Assembly: GCF_001421765.1 (NCBI RefSeq)
Contig: NZ_LMLA01000010.1
Span: 159,141 to 223,140 of the forward strand
DNA length: 64,000 nt
Reading direction: 5' to 3'
From: Sphingomonas sp. Leaf32
Lineage (GTDB): Bacteria > Pseudomonadota > Alphaproteobacteria > Sphingomonadales > Sphingomonadaceae
A model generated the notes under the pieces. That model worked only from the letters and a program-made list of their open reading frames with translations, was not told the origin of the DNA and ran no database searches. The position numbers and the translations under genes are program-made. Below, piece after piece: positions 47,410 through 56,683 of this stretch (within the stretch, counting starts at the first letter, position 1; each line of letters opens with the position of its first letter).

Positions 47410-48383
47410 TGCTGCGCAGCGACGATGTGCCGATGGCGACCCGCGCCGACCCCGCGTTCCGCGCCGATGTGCTGGCAGGGCTGGCCTTGCCGCAAAAGGC
47501 GATTCCGGCCCGCTGGTTCTATGACCGCAAGGGGTCGGAGCTGTTCGAGGACATCACCGCCCTTCCCGAATATTATCCGACCCGCGCCGAAACCGCGATC
47601 CTGAAGACGATCTGCCCCGAACTGGTCGGCGCGGTCGGCGAAGGCGTGGCGGTGGTCGAGTTCGGATCGGGATCGTCGGTCAAGACGCCGATCCTGCTGA
47701 ACTGCATCGAACCGGCCGCCTATGTTCCGATCGACATTTCGGGCGATTTCCTGCGGTCGTCCTCGGCCGTTCTGGCCGGCCAGTTTCCGGGGTTGCCCGT
47801 GCTGCCGGTCGAGGCGGACTTCATGCATCCGGTGCCGCTGCCCGTGGAAGTGGCGGACATGCCGAAGCTGGGTTTCTTCCCCGGATCGACGATCGGGAAC
47901 ATGGAGCCGCTGGCCGCTGGTACCTTGCTGCGCGCGATGCGCGACTGGCTGGGCGAGGGGGCGATGCTGCTGATCGGTATCGACCGGATCAAGGACCGGA
48001 GCACGCTGGTCGCGGCCTATGACGACGCGGCTGGGGTCACGGCGGCGTTCAACCTGAACCTGCTCGACCGGATCAATCGCGAACTGACGGGCACGGTGCC
48101 GGTCGACGCCTTTGTCCATGAAGCACGCTGGAACGACGATGCGGCGCGGATCGAGATGCACTTGCGCGCGACCCGTGCTGTCGACTTCACGGTGGACGGC
48201 CGCCGGTTCGCGATGCGGGCGCGTGAGACGATCCATACCGAGAACAGCCATAAATATGGCGACCGCGATGCACGGCTGTTGCTGCGCAATGGCGGGTGGA
48301 CGCCCAGGCAGCAATGGTGCGGCGACGACGGCGCGTTCTGCGTGATCCTGGCCGAAGCGCAGAAGCTGCCGATCGCCCCGTGA
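47409..48383 (+). CDS. egtD: L-histidine N-alpha-methyltransferase EgtD
   Basis: EgtD methylates histidine three times with S-adenosylmethionine to give hercynine, the EgtB substrate. The SAM site VVEFGSGSSVKT, the N-terminal ALPEYYPTRAE, FFPGSTIGNM, and the C-terminal HTENSHKY (with Glu/Ser contacting the imidazole) are all present in 324 aa. The start overlaps the egtB stop (TGATG). With EgtB it forms the two-enzyme core of ergothioneine synthesis; no egtA, egtC or egtE neighbours are seen. Confidence 0.95.
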   Translation: MLRSDDVPMATRADPAFRADVLAGLALPQKAIPARWFYDRKGSELFEDITALPEYYPTRAETAILKTICPELVGAVGEGVAVVEFGSGSSVKTPILLNCIEPAAYVPIDISGDFLRSSSAVLAGQFPGLPVLPVEADFMHPVPLPVEVADMPKLGFFPGSTIGNMEPLAAGTLLRAMRDWLGEGAMLLIGIDRIKDRSTLVAAYDDAAGVTAAFNLNLLDRINRELTGTVPVDAFVHEARWNDDAARIEMHLRATRAVDFTVDGRRFAMRARETIHTENSHKYGDRDARLLLRNGGWTPRQQWCGDDGAFCVILAEAQKLPIAP

Positions 48384-49207
48384 TCCGTCTGCTATTGATG
48401 ATAGCGGCACTGGCGGCGGCGGTGCCGGCAACGGCCCGCGACCTGACGGTGATGAGCCTCAACATCCGCCTGCTCGCCGAGGGGGACGGCGCGAACCGGT
48501 GGGAATTGCGCCGCGATCTGACCGCCGCGACGATCCGGCGGGCAAATCCCGACGTCATCGGCACGCAGGAACTGTTCCGCGCGCAGGGCGACGATCTGGT
48601 CGCCCGTCTGCCGCGCTATCGTTGGATTGGCGTCGGGCGCAGCGGTACCGGTCGCGCCGAGGACGAACATATGGGCGTCTTCTACCGCGCCGACCGGTTG
48701 CAGGTGGAGCGCTGGGGCAATTTCTGGCTGTCGGACACGCCAGAGGTGCCGGGGAGCATCACTTGGGGCCACCCCTATCCGCGCATGGTGACCTGGGCCA
48801 TTTTCCGCGAACGCGATGGCAAGCGGTTCGCGCTGTTCAACACGCATCTGCCCTACCGTGCCGGGGATGAAGCGGCGCGGGAAAAGGGAGCGGCGCTGCT
48901 GGCGGCGCGCATTCCGGGGATCGCCGGCGACCTGTCCGTCGTCCTGACCGGCGATTTCAATACCGTCCCCGACAGCCCGACCCACCGCCGTCTGGCGCAG
49001 GACCTGACCGATGCGTGGACCGCGACGGCAAAGCGTAGCGGACCGGAGGCGACGTTCCACGGCTTTACCGGCAAGCCCGACCGGCGGATCGACTGGATCT
49101 TCGTCCGGGGCTTTACGCCGGTCTCCGTCACCACGATCAGCACCCGCAAGGGCGATGTGTTCCCGTCCGACCATTATCCGGTCGTGGCGGTGCTGCGCCG
49201 CCGCTGA
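48380..49207 (+). CDS. Endonuclease/exonuclease/phosphatase family protein, exported
   Basis: A 275-aa member of the DNase-I-like fold. The core motifs are MSLNIRL, GTQELF with the metal-binding Glu, FNTHLPY, LTGDFNTVPDSPTH and the final PSDHYPVVA. A short signal sequence (IRLLLMIAALAAAVPATA) predicts export, so the substrate is probably a phosphodiester or phosphate ester outside the cytoplasm rather than chromosomal DNA. The start is GTG, overlapping the egtD stop (GTGA). It is the last gene of the run. Confidence 0.85.
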   Translation: MIRLLLMIAALAAAVPATARDLTVMSLNIRLLAEGDGANRWELRRDLTAATIRRANPDVIGTQELFRAQGDDLVARLPRYRWIGVGRSGTGRAEDEHMGVFYRADRLQVERWGNFWLSDTPEVPGSITWGHPYPRMVTWAIFRERDGKRFALFNTHLPYRAGDEAAREKGAALLAARIPGIAGDLSVVLTGDFNTVPDSPTHRRLAQDLTDAWTATAKRSGPEATFHGFTGKPDRRIDWIFVRGFTPVSVTTISTRKGDVFPSDHYPVVAVLRRR

Positions 49208-49224
49208 CGCGACGGCCCGCTGGT

Positions 49225-50304
49225 CTATCGGATCAGCCGTGCGGTCCAGGTGCGGATGAAGTCCGCATTGCCGCGACAATCGTCCATCTGCCGCTGCTCG
49301 ATCAGGCGAAAGCGCGTGCCGTCCCACGCATAACGCTGTCGCACGCCGCAATCGCCCAGCCCCCGGCCCAGAGCATTGGTGTCGAGGATGCCGTCCTCGA
49401 ACGCGGCGTTGAACGCGAGCGGCGTTTCGCTGCCCGAATCGCCGCCCGGTGCGGTGTCGAACGCAGCGAGCTTCGCCGCGCCCTGTTCGACCACGAACAG
49501 CGCCGACAACAGATTATAGGCGCCAAGCGAGCAGGGCACGATTGCCAGCGTCCGCCCGCCGCCCAGCGGCTTGGTGGTTGCCGGTGGCAGATCGTCGCCT
49601 TCGCACGCCGCCTGCTGCCGCATCCGGGTGATGAGGAGCGGGTCGAGCAGCGCCGATTCGCCCCGGATGGCCGGTGCGCGCACCACCGGCAGCGATGGCG
49701 CGGGCCGGGTGGCGGCACCGGTCCCCTTGGCGACGAGCGCGCCGGTCGTGCCGGCCCGTCCCTGTTCGGCATCGATCCAGCGGAGCGCCGCCGCCACGCC
49801 CTGCAACGACAGCGTCGCGGCGGCGGCGCCTGCTGCATCGGTGATGGTCAGCACATGCCCCTGCGCCATGCGTTCGGCCAGTGCCAATGCGGGCGCGCCT
49901 GTCAGTTCGACCGCATCGTCGCGCGTCGTGCCGCCCCGCGCCACCGCGTCGCCATCGATGGCGGCGGTCAGCGGCAGTGCGGGCAGCGACGAACCGCGCA
50001 GCCGCATCACGATCCCGCCCTCCGGCCCGGCGGCGCGTTCGACCGACAGCATCAGCGCGGGCGGGTCGCCCTCTTCCGGTGCCAGCGATCCCGCCTGGCA
50101 GCTCGCGCCATTGTCGCATCCCGCCACCCAGTCGCCGAAGCGGCGCAGGGAGGTCGGGTGCGGTACCGTGCCGGTATCGGTGGTCGGCACCGGGTTGGCG
50201 CCAGGCGTGGGAACCGGTGTGGCCGTCCGTCCGTCCGGCTCCGGCGACGCTTCGTTGCAGGCGAACAGTGCAAGCGGCAGGGCAAGGGGCAGGATACGGT
50301 GCAT
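49225..50304 (-). CDS. DUF1176 lipoprotein
   Basis: A 359-aa protein with a lipobox LFAC (Cys16) followed by a Pro/Thr-rich linker. The mature part, with [16 protein letters not shown] and the C-terminal [29 protein letters not shown], belongs to DUF1176, a periplasmic or outer-membrane family of unknown function. Conserved cysteine pairs suggest disulfides. It ends 18 bases from the convergent phosphatase-like gene and is divergent from the dehydrogenase gene. Confidence 0.85.
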   Translation of the reverse strand: MHRILPLALPLALFACNEASPEPDGRTATPVPTPGANPVPTTDTGTVPHPTSLRRFGDWVAGCDNGASCQAGSLAPEEGDPPALMLSVERAAGPEGGIVMRLRGSSLPALPLTAAIDGDAVARGGTTRDDAVELTGAPALALAERMAQGHVLTITDAAGAAAATLSLQGVAAALRWIDAEQGRAGTTGALVAKGTGAATRPAPSLPVVRAPAIRGESALLDPLLITRMRQQAACEGDDLPPATTKPLGGGRTLAIVPCSLGAYNLLSALFVVEQGAAKLAAFDTAPGGDSGSETPLAFNAAFEDGILDTNALGRGLGDCGVRQRYAWDGTRFRLIEQRQMDDCRGNADFIRTWTARLIR

Positions 50305-50392
50305 GGGCGTGCGATACCGGTATGCGCGCGTGATCGAAAGCCGCTATTGCCGCGTTCGAGCCGGGAAACGGCAGCTATCGAGAGGACGAACG

Positions 50393-51262
50393 ATGAAGAC
50401 GATTGGCGTGATCGGCGCGGGCCAGATGGGGGCGGGCATCGCGCAGGTATCGGCGCAGGCCGGCTATGCCGTGCTGCTGTCCGACGTGTCGGTCGAGCGC
50501 GCGCAGGGCGGTAAGGACGGCATCGCCAAGCAACTCGCGCGGGCGGTGTCGAAGGAGAAGATCACCCAGGCCGACGCCGATGCGGCGCTTGGGCGGATCA
50601 CCCCGATCGGCGACCTTGCGGCGATGGGTCCCTGCGATCTGGTGATCGAGGCGGCGACCGAGCGGGAGGCGATCAAGCGGCAGATTTTCGAAACCGTCGG
50701 CAAGGCGCTGTCCGATACCGCGATTCTCGCCAGCAATACCTCGTCCATCCCGATCACCCGGCTGGCGCAGGCCGCACCCGATCCGGCGCGGTTCATGGGC
50801 GTGCACTTTTTCAATCCGGTCCCGGTCATGGGCCTGATCGAGCTGATCCGCGGCCTTGCCACCAGCGACGCGACGGTCGCTGCGGTCGAGGCGTTCGGGC
50901 AGAGCCTGAACAAGCGGATCGTCCATGCCAACGACGCACCGGGCTTCATCGTCAACCGCGTGCTGATGCCGATGCTGAACGAGGCGTGCTTCGCGCTGGG
51001 TGAGGGGGTGGCGACGATCCCCGACATCGATGCGGCGTGCCAGCTGGGCCTCAACCATCCGATGGGACCGTTCACCCTGGCCGACTTCATCGGGCTGGAC
51101 ACCTGTCTGGAAATCACCCGCGTCCTGTTCGAAGGGACCGGCGACCCCAAGTTCCGGCCCGCACCGCTGCTGGTGAAGTATGTCGAGGCCGGCTGGTACG
51201 GTCGCAAGGTCAAGCGCGGCTTCTACGATTATTCGGGACCGGAGCCAGAGCCTACCAGGTAA
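50393..51262 (+). CDS. 3-hydroxybutyryl-CoA dehydrogenase
   Basis: A 289-aa NAD-dependent 3-hydroxyacyl-CoA dehydrogenase. [10 protein letters not shown] (residues 6-15) binds [14 protein letters not shown] and [11 protein letters not shown] with the catalytic His138 follow, and the C-terminal [15 protein letters not shown] domain is complete. It may act in butyrate/polyhydroxybutyrate metabolism (Hbd) or aromatic acid breakdown (PaaH); the sequence does not decide between them. GAGGA precedes the ATG. Its TAA overlaps the first unit of the tandem operator repeat. Confidence 0.92.
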   Translation: MKTIGVIGAGQMGAGIAQVSAQAGYAVLLSDVSVERAQGGKDGIAKQLARAVSKEKITQADADAALGRITPIGDLAAMGPCDLVIEAATEREAIKRQIFETVGKALSDTAILASNTSSIPITRLAQAAPDPARFMGVHFFNPVPVMGLIELIRGLATSDATVAAVEAFGQSLNKRIVHANDAPGFIVNRVLMPMLNEACFALGEGVATIPDIDAACQLGLNHPMGPFTLADFIGLDTCLEITRVLFEGTGDPKFRPAPLLVKYVEAGWYGRKVKRGFYDYSGPEPEPTR

Positions 51263-51308
51263 AGGGTACTTGACGTAAAGCGAGCTTGTCATGTAAAGCG
51301 TCCTTCAC
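51259..51308. promoter_or_regulatory. Three tandem 16-bp repeats before membrane/XRE pair
   Basis: Three copies of GTAAAG(G/C)G-(T/A/T)(A/G/C)-CTT(G/C)(A/T)C begin at 51259, 51275 and 51293: GTAAAGGGTACTTGAC, GTAAAGCGAGCTTGTC and GTAAAGCGTCCTTCAC, spaced by 0 and 2 bases. They end 20 bases before the membrane protein ATG and may be operators for the XRE regulator and contain the promoter. Confidence 0.6.
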
Positions 51309-51328
51309 AATTTATGGAGGATGCTTGC

Positions 51329-51742
51329 ATGTCTATGCCGCCTGAAATCAAACGCTACACCGTCCGCTTGGTGAGCGTGATGACCCTGTACTGTGTCGCG
51401 TTGGTGGGAGTGAATCTGTGGTTCCGCTACGCCCCGCCGACCGGGGTGATGGCCTATATCGCCGCAATATTGCCGGCGGTGCCGATCGCGCTGGTCTTCG
51501 TCGTGATCGGCAAATTGCTGGTCGAGATGCGCGACGAATATCTTCGTGCGCAGATGGTCCACGACCTGTTGATCGTTACCGGCGCGACGCTCTCGATCAC
51601 TACCGCCTGGGGTTTCCTCGAAGGGTTCGGCCTCGTCGGATCGATCAAGAATTATTATGTCGCGATCCTGTGGTTCGGGCTACAGGGCGTCGCCGCCTGC
51701 GTACGCGGCCTGTTGCAAGCGCGGGAGCGGGCGGATGGATAA
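51329..51742 (+). CDS. Membrane protein paired with XRE regulator
   Basis: A 137-aa protein with four hydrophobic segments (about residues 17-34, 42-62, 78-97, 105-125) and a charged loop LLVEMRDEYLRAQM in the middle. I recognise the arrangement of a small four-helix protein followed by a short XRE regulator but no function. The ATG at 51329 has GGAGG about nine bases upstream; the ATG 15 bases earlier has no ribosome binding site. It overlaps the regulator gene by eight bases. Confidence 0.75.
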   Translation: MSMPPEIKRYTVRLVSVMTLYCVALVGVNLWFRYAPPTGVMAYIAAILPAVPIALVFVVIGKLLVEMRDEYLRAQMVHDLLIVTGATLSITTAWGFLEGFGLVGSIKNYYVAILWFGLQGVAACVRGLLQARERADG

Positions 51743-51935
51743 TCACCTTCGCGCACTGCGCGCGACACGCGGCTGGTCGCAACAGCATCTCGCCGAGCAG
51801 CTGGAAGTATCGCGCCAGAGCGTCAACGCGATCGAAACGGGCCGCTACGACCCGTCCCTACCACTCGCCTTTCGCATTGCCGAATTGTTCGAGCTGACGA
51901 TCGAGGACGTCTTTGTCAGCCCGTCAAAGGCTTAA
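51735..51935 (+). CDS. Short XRE-family transcriptional regulator
   Basis: A 66-aa protein consisting of a single helix-turn-helix: LRALRATRGWSQQHLAEQLEVSRQSVNAIETGRYDPSL, followed by FRIAELFELTIEDVF. It has no sensor domain, so any signal must come from a partner, perhaps the membrane protein whose gene overlaps its start. It probably binds the tandem repeats upstream of the pair. Its end overlaps the convergent yggT gene by four bases. Confidence 0.88.
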   Translation: MDNHLRALRATRGWSQQHLAEQLEVSRQSVNAIETGRYDPSLPLAFRIAELFELTIEDVFVSPSKA

Positions 51936-52234
51936 ATGAACGTCGCCACCGTCGCGCGATAAATGGCGGGGAGGATAATCCCCTGCAGGATGCCGATCAG
52001 CACCAGCACGACGAACGGCGCGAAATCGAGCGCGCCGAAGTCGGGCAGGATGCGCCGGATCGGGCGGTACACCGGCTCCGTCACCACCATCAGCCCGCGA
52101 TAGAGCGATCGGATGAAATCGTTATGGGTGTTGATGACGTTGAACGCGATCAGGATCGACAGGAGCGCCTGTACGATGATGATCCACCACAGGACGTTCA
52201 GCAGCACCTGAATGATATCGAGCAAGACGTTCAA
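51932..52234 (-). CDS. yggT: YggT-family membrane protein
   Basis: A 100-aa protein with two hydrophobic regions and the family block LYRGLMVVTEPVYRPIRRILPDFGALDFAPFVVLVLI. Its role in bacteria is not settled; plastid relatives take part in cytochrome b6f assembly. The start is TTG at 52234, with AAAGG eight bases upstream; the nearest ATG is out of frame and meets a stop at once. It lies 61 bases after argB on the same strand. Confidence 0.9.
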   Translation of the reverse strand: MNVLLDIIQVLLNVLWWIIIVQALLSILIAFNVINTHNDFIRSLYRGLMVVTEPVYRPIRRILPDFGALDFAPFVVLVLIGILQGIILPAIYRATVATFI

Positions 52235-52295
52235 CGCATCAGCCTTTCGTGCAACAGGCAGCGACTATAGGGACGCTGCCCGCCGTCTCCAACCC

Positions 52296-53192
52296 TCAGG
52301 CGTGCACGAGCGTGCCGGCGCCCTGTTCGGTGAAGATTTCGAGCAACATGGCGTGCGGCACGCGGCCATCGAGAATGACCGCCGCGTCCACCCCCTGCGC
52401 CACCGCCGACACGCAGGTCTCGACCTTCGGGATCATGCCGCCCTTGATCGTGCCATCGGCCTTCAGCTCGGCGATGCGGGCAGCGTCGAGGTCGGTCAGC
52501 AGCTCGCCGGTCTTGTCGAGCACGCCCGCGACATCGGTCAGCAGGAAGAAGCGCGACGCGCCCATCGCGCCGGCGATCGACCCGGCCATGGTGTCGGCGT
52601 TGATGTTGTAGGTCTCGCCATCGGCGCCCAGCGCGACCGGTGCGACGACGGGAATGAAGCCGTCGCGCGCGAGGCTGTGGAGGATCGTCGGGTCGACCGC
52701 GACCGGCGTGCCGACGAAGCCCAGATCGACATGACGCTCGATCCCCTGCGCCCGGTCGGGTTCGCTGCGGCCGACCTTTTCGGCGATGACGAGGCGCGCG
52801 TCCTTGCCCGAAATGCCGACCGCCTTGCCGCCGGCCTGCGCGATCCACGCCACGATTTCCTTGTTGATCTTGCCCGCCAGCACCATTTCCGCGACCTCTG
52901 CGGTGGCGGCGTCGGTGACGCGCAGGCCATCGACGAAGCGCGATTCGACGCCCAGCCGCTTGAGCATCGCGCCGATCTGCGGCCCGCCGCCATGGACCAC
53001 GACCGGATTGATGCCGACCTGCTTCAGCAGCACGACATCCTCGGCGAAATCGCGCGCCAGTTCGGGATCGCCCATCGCGTGCCCGCCATATTTCACCACG
53101 AAGGTGCGACCGGCATAGCGTTGCAGATAGGGCAGCGCCTCGGTCAGCGTTTCCGCCTTGGCGAGCATCTTCGGATCGGGAGCGTGGGTCAT
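52296..53192 (-). CDS. argB: Acetylglutamate kinase
   Basis: ArgB phosphorylates N-acetylglutamate in arginine synthesis. [10 protein letters not shown] (phosphate-binding Lys), [28 protein letters not shown] and [13 protein letters not shown] are diagnostic. The N-terminal helix before the kinase core is of the arginine-sensitive, hexameric type. It has 298 aa from the ATG at 53192, chosen because the 20 residues before it resemble nothing in the family. No other arg gene is close. Confidence 0.95.
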   Translation of the reverse strand: MTHAPDPKMLAKAETLTEALPYLQRYAGRTFVVKYGGHAMGDPELARDFAEDVVLLKQVGINPVVVHGGGPQIGAMLKRLGVESRFVDGLRVTDAATAEVAEMVLAGKINKEIVAWIAQAGGKAVGISGKDARLVIAEKVGRSEPDRAQGIERHVDLGFVGTPVAVDPTILHSLARDGFIPVVAPVALGADGETYNINADTMAGSIAGAMGASRFFLLTDVAGVLDKTGELLTDLDAARIAELKADGTIKGGMIPKVETCVSAVAQGVDAAVILDGRVPHAMLLEIFTEQGAGTLVHA

Positions 53193-53235
53193 GGGTGCGC
53201 GCTTTAGCGGGGTCGGGGATCGGAAGGAAGAAGCT

Positions 53236-53470
53236 GGTTCACGCGAAGGCACGGAGGCGCGGAGAGAAGAGAAGGGTTTGATCGCGCAGAGGCGCAGAGA
53301 AAGCAGAGGGGATGCGCCCGTCGCGACAGCGGCACTTCATCTTCGCCGCCGTGAAATCAGGGGCTTCGCCGGACAAGGTGTAATCGCAGGCTTCACAACT
53401 CCTCTGCGTTCTCTGCGCCTCTGCGCGAACCAAAACTTCCTTCCTTCTCTCCGCGCCTTCGCGTGAAACC
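53236..53470. repeat. Long imperfect inverted repeat, family D
   Basis: Outer arms GGTTCACGCGAAGGCACGG and CTTCGCGTGAAACC pair, as do inner arms CGCGCAGAGGCGCAGAGAA and TCTCTGCGCCTCTGCGCG. About 70 bases separate the inner arms. The whole element fills the 287-base gap between argB and the transporter gene (53193-53479). Short frames inside it are not credible genes. Confidence 0.8.
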
Positions 53471-53479
53471 GAATCCTTC

Positions 53480-54136
53480 CTACCGCACCCGATCCAGCCG
53501 CCGCCCCAGCCCGACGAATGCGTAGATCAGCGGCGGGACCAGCACGATCGACAGCGTGACCTTCGCCAGCATCTGCCCGACGACGAGCTGCCCGATCGGG
53601 AACACGCCGTAGAAGGCGACGGTGATGAAGATCAGCGTGTCGACGATCTGCGACAGCACGCTGGAGACGGCGGCGCGTAGCCATAGCAGCTTGCCTTCGC
53701 CGCGCTTCAACCAGCCGAAGATGGTGACGTTCAACGTCTGCGACACGCCGTAGGCGACGATGCCCGCCATCCAGATGCGTAGGTTGGAGCGCATCACCAG
53801 GTCGAAGGCGGCGAGGCGATCGGCCTCCATGCTTTTCGCAGCAGGCAGTTCGAGGACGATCGCGACCAGCAGCATCGACGCCAGCAGCGGCAGGAACCCG
53901 AACCACACCAGATGCTTGGCGCGGAGAGCGCCATAGAGTTCGGCGACCGCGCTCGACACCACGACCAGCAGCAGGAAGGCAAAGATGCCCGCCTCGACCG
54001 CCAGCGGGCCGATCGCGACCTGTTTGTTGCCCAGCACACCGGCGATGCAGACCATCCCGCCATAGAAGATCGAGAAGATGAACAGCGCGCGCGGCATGGT
54101 GATCGTCGCGGGCGCAGGCGGTGGGGGTGTCGTCAT
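53480..54136 (-). CDS. Queuosine precursor transporter (VUT family)
   Basis: A 218-aa membrane protein of the YhhQ/VUT family, which imports queuosine precursors such as preQ0 or preQ1. Six hydrophobic segments, the block VEAGIFAFLLLVVVSSAVAELYG, GVSQTLNVTIFGWLKR and SSVLSQIVDTLIFITVAFYG agree with the family. The ATG at 54136 starts just before the first helix; the longer upstream frame is basic and unlike the family. GluQ, which modifies queuosine in tRNA, is encoded about 9 kb upstream, which fits the assignment. No preQ1 riboswitch was recognisable. Confidence 0.87.
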   Translation of the reverse strand: MTTPPPPAPATITMPRALFIFSIFYGGMVCIAGVLGNKQVAIGPLAVEAGIFAFLLLVVVSSAVAELYGALRAKHLVWFGFLPLLASMLLVAIVLELPAAKSMEADRLAAFDLVMRSNLRIWMAGIVAYGVSQTLNVTIFGWLKRGEGKLLWLRAAVSSVLSQIVDTLIFITVAFYGVFPIGQLVVGQMLAKVTLSIVLVPPLIYAFVGLGRRLDRVR

Positions 54137-54266
54137 GGCCCTTGCTAGTCCCGAAAACCCGCGATGGCAAAAGCGTTTGTCGCGCTGGCGTCGCGGGCGG
54201 CGGCATGGCATGTCACGACGGTTTGGGCCGTCCGGGGCGGGCGGCGGGGCAGGGTAAGCGTCTAAC

Positions 54267-55529
54267 ATGACTCGTTTTCTGATCGGCATCGCCGGCATCA
54301 TCGTGATTCTGGGGATTGCCGTCGCATTGTCGACCAACCGCCGCGCCATCCGGTTGCGCGTGGTGGGCGCGGCATTCGCGCTGCAGGTCGGCATCGCCGT
54401 GCTGGTGCTGTACACGCCGTGGGGCAAGGGCGTGCTGGGCTTCCTGTCGGGCGGGGTCGCCAATCTGCTGGCCTATGCCAATGCCGGCACGTCGTTCCTG
54501 TTCGGCCCGCTCGCCCGGCCGGAGATCGGCGGGCAGAGCTTCGCCATCGCCGCGCTGCCGGTCATCATCTTCTTCGCGTCGCTCGTGTCGATCCTCTATT
54601 ATCTGGGTATCATGCAGCTGGTGGTGCGCTGGATCGGCGGCGGCATCGAAAAGGTGATCGGCGTCAGCAAGGTCGAATCGCTGTGCGCCGCCGCCAACAT
54701 CTTCGTCGGGCAGAGTGAATCGCCCTTGGTGATCCGCCCCTATCTGGCGGGCCTCACCCCGGCGCAGCTGTTCACGGTGATGACCAGCGGCATGGCGGGC
54801 GTGGCGGGGACGATCCTCGCCGCCTATGCGTCGATGGGCATCCGCATCGATTTCCTCCTTGCCGCCAGCTTCATGGCGGCGCCGGGCGGCATATTGATGG
54901 CCAAGATCATCATGCCCGACACGCCCGAACCGCCGGCGGGCGAGCTGCCGCTGGGCGACGACCGGGAAGCGGAGGCGATTGCGCTGGCCGAGGCGACGCA
55001 TGACGAGGAACGCCCGGCCAATATCATCATGGCGGCCGCCCAGGGGGCGCAAACCGGCGTGAAGCTGGCCGTTGCCGTCGGCGCGATGGTGCTGGCGTTC
55101 GTGGCGCTGGTGGCACTGGCCAACGGGCTGCTCGGCGGCATCGGCAACTGGTTCGGGGTCGCCGACCTCAGCTTCCAGCGGCTGCTCGGCTATGTTTTCG
55201 CGCCGGTGATGTATCTGCTCAACGTGCCGTGGAACGAGGCGGGGATCGCCGGTGGCCTGTTCGGGCAGAAGGTCGTGCTGAACGAATTCGTCGCCTATAT
55301 CTCGCTGGGGGAGGCGGGTGCGCAGCTGTCGACGCGGACGGTCGCGATCATCACCTTCGCGCTGTGCGGTTTCGCCAATTTCTCGTCGATCGCCATCCAG
55401 ATGGCGGTGACCGGCAGCCTGGCGCCGAACCAGCGGCCGATGATCGCGAAGCTGGGCATCCGCGCGCTGGTCGCGGGCAGCCTCGCGAACCTGATGTCGG
55501 CGGCGCTGGCGGGTCTGTTGCTCAACTGA
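54267..55529 (+). CDS. nupC: NupC-family nucleoside transporter
   Basis: A concentrative nucleoside transporter of 420 aa that imports nucleosides with protons or sodium. [14 protein letters not shown] and the C-terminal [10 protein letters not shown] hold the substrate-binding residues; the gate domain NIFVGQ, the core [11 protein letters not shown] and [14 protein letters not shown] are conserved. A ~30-residue charged cytoplasmic loop ([18 protein letters not shown]) separates the halves. It is transcribed alone, divergent from the queuosine transporter. Confidence 0.93.
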   Translation: MTRFLIGIAGIIVILGIAVALSTNRRAIRLRVVGAAFALQVGIAVLVLYTPWGKGVLGFLSGGVANLLAYANAGTSFLFGPLARPEIGGQSFAIAALPVIIFFASLVSILYYLGIMQLVVRWIGGGIEKVIGVSKVESLCAAANIFVGQSESPLVIRPYLAGLTPAQLFTVMTSGMAGVAGTILAAYASMGIRIDFLLAASFMAAPGGILMAKIIMPDTPEPPAGELPLGDDREAEAIALAEATHDEERPANIIMAAAQGAQTGVKLAVAVGAMVLAFVALVALANGLLGGIGNWFGVADLSFQRLLGYVFAPVMYLLNVPWNEAGIAGGLFGQKVVLNEFVAYISLGEAGAQLSTRTVAIITFALCGFANFSSIAIQMAVTGSLAPNQRPMIAKLGIRALVAGSLANLMSAALAGLLLN

Positions 55530-55638
55530 AATCCTGTTCCGCCCCTTCGCCTTAAACACCTTGTTTACCGGGCCCACGATAGAGTCCCGGGGATGGCGCC
55601 GGACGCGGCGTGGGTTCGAAGGACGGGGGGCGGCAGGA

Positions 55639-56046
55639 ATGAACGATGGGTTGATCGATCAGCGAGTGCTGGCCGCGGCGCGCGTCGAGCTGGGCGGGAA
55701 TTTCGTCCGGATTCTGGGATATTTTCGGGAAGACGGCATCAAATCGGTGCGCGCGATCGAAGCGGCGATGCGCGATCAGAACGCGACGATGATGGTGCTG
55801 CCCGCGCATACGCTGAAGGGCGAATCGCGTCAGTTCGGCGCGGAAACGCTGGCCGATCTGGCCGAGGGGATCGAGGTGATCGCCCGCAAGTGCGTCGAAA
55901 CCCGCGACGTGCCGACCGAGGCGCTGGAGCATATCGCCCGGCTGCGCCCGACGTTCGAGGCGACCCTGGCCATGCTCGACCGCGATACCAACCCGCTGGC
56001 GGTGCGCCGTCCGACGGGGTTCGGCAAGCGGCCGGTCGCGTTGTAA
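55639..56046 (+). CDS. Hpt-domain phosphotransfer protein
   Basis: A 135-aa histidine phosphotransfer protein. The four-helix Hpt domain carries the phosphorylatable His57 in LPAHTLKGESRQFGA; the C-terminal ~30 residues (NPLAVRRPTGFGKRPVAL) are a short basic tail. It should relay phosphate between a hybrid kinase and a response regulator, neither of which is in the window. The ATG at 55639 has AGGA close upstream and starts just before the first helix. Confidence 0.87.
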   Translation: MNDGLIDQRVLAAARVELGGNFVRILGYFREDGIKSVRAIEAAMRDQNATMMVLPAHTLKGESRQFGAETLADLAEGIEVIARKCVETRDVPTEALEHIARLRPTFEATLAMLDRDTNPLAVRRPTGFGKRPVAL

Positions 56047-56053
56047 TGCCGGT

Positions 56054-56085
56054 TGCGACCGACCGCGCGGGGGCGGCCGGTCGCA
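56054..56085. terminator. Bidirectional hairpin between convergent genes
   Basis: A 13-bp stem with one mismatch (TGCGACCGACCGC / GCGGCCGGTCGCA) and a GCGGGG loop lies between the Hpt and bacterioferritin genes. It has no T-tract but is well placed to end both transcripts. Confidence 0.55.
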
Positions 56086-56092
56086 GCAATGG

Positions 56093-56581
56093 TCAGCTGT
56101 GCTTGTCCAGCTCGGCGACCGAATTCAGCTGGACGTAATTCTGGATGCCCATCCGCTCGATCATTTCGAACTGGGTTTCGAGCGTGTCGACATGCTCTTC
56201 CTCGTTCGACAGGATTTCGGCGAACAGGTCGCGGCTGACGAAGTCACGAATGCTCTCGCAATAGGCGACGGCCTCGCGCAGTTGCGCCACGGCCTCGACC
56301 TCGATCGCCAGATCGGCCTTCAGCACCTCTTCGACCGTCTCGCCGACGCGCAGGCGGCCGAGCAGCTGGAAATTGGGCAGGCCGTCGAGAAACAGGATGC
56401 GCTCCGCCAGCCGGTCGGCGTGCTTCATCTCGTCGATCGATTCGTGACGCTCGAACTGGGCCAGCTTGTGGACACCCCAATGGTCGAGCAGGCGATAGTG
56501 CAGCCAATATTGGTTGACCGCTGTCAACTCGTTCCTGAGCGCCTCATTGAGGAACTCGATGACCTTTGCATCGCCCTTCAC
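56093..56581 (-). CDS. bfr: Bacterioferritin
   Basis: A 162-aa iron-storage protein that forms a 24-subunit shell. The ferroxidase site uses Glu18, Glu51 and His54 (IDEMKHADR) with the later Glu94, Glu127 and His130 (NEEEHVDTLE); Met52 is the haem ligand that separates bacterioferritin from plain ferritin. The start is GTG at 56581, preceded by AAGGA. Its partner ferredoxin gene lies directly upstream on the same strand. Confidence 0.96.
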   Translation of the reverse strand: MKGDAKVIEFLNEALRNELTAVNQYWLHYRLLDHWGVHKLAQFERHESIDEMKHADRLAERILFLDGLPNFQLLGRLRVGETVEEVLKADLAIEVEAVAQLREAVAYCESIRDFVSRDLFAEILSNEEEHVDTLETQFEMIERMGIQNYVQLNSVAELDKHS

Positions 56582-56683
56582 GTCGTTCGTCCTTTTATGA
56601 TGATGGACGGCCCATACGCGGTTTGCGCGCGTAACGACAGATGAAAAGTGGCGGAAATCCGTGGGTTTCGGTAGGTGCGAACG

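Noticed and set aside
54137..54266. Possible preQ1 riboswitch before the queuosine transporter
   Set aside because: I could not find the conserved stem and A-rich tail of a preQ1 aptamer in the 130-base leader.
55552..55567. CtrA-like pattern TTAA...TTTA before the Hpt gene
   Set aside because: The spacing is eight bases and the second half is TTTA, whereas the CtrA site is TTAA-N7-TTAA.
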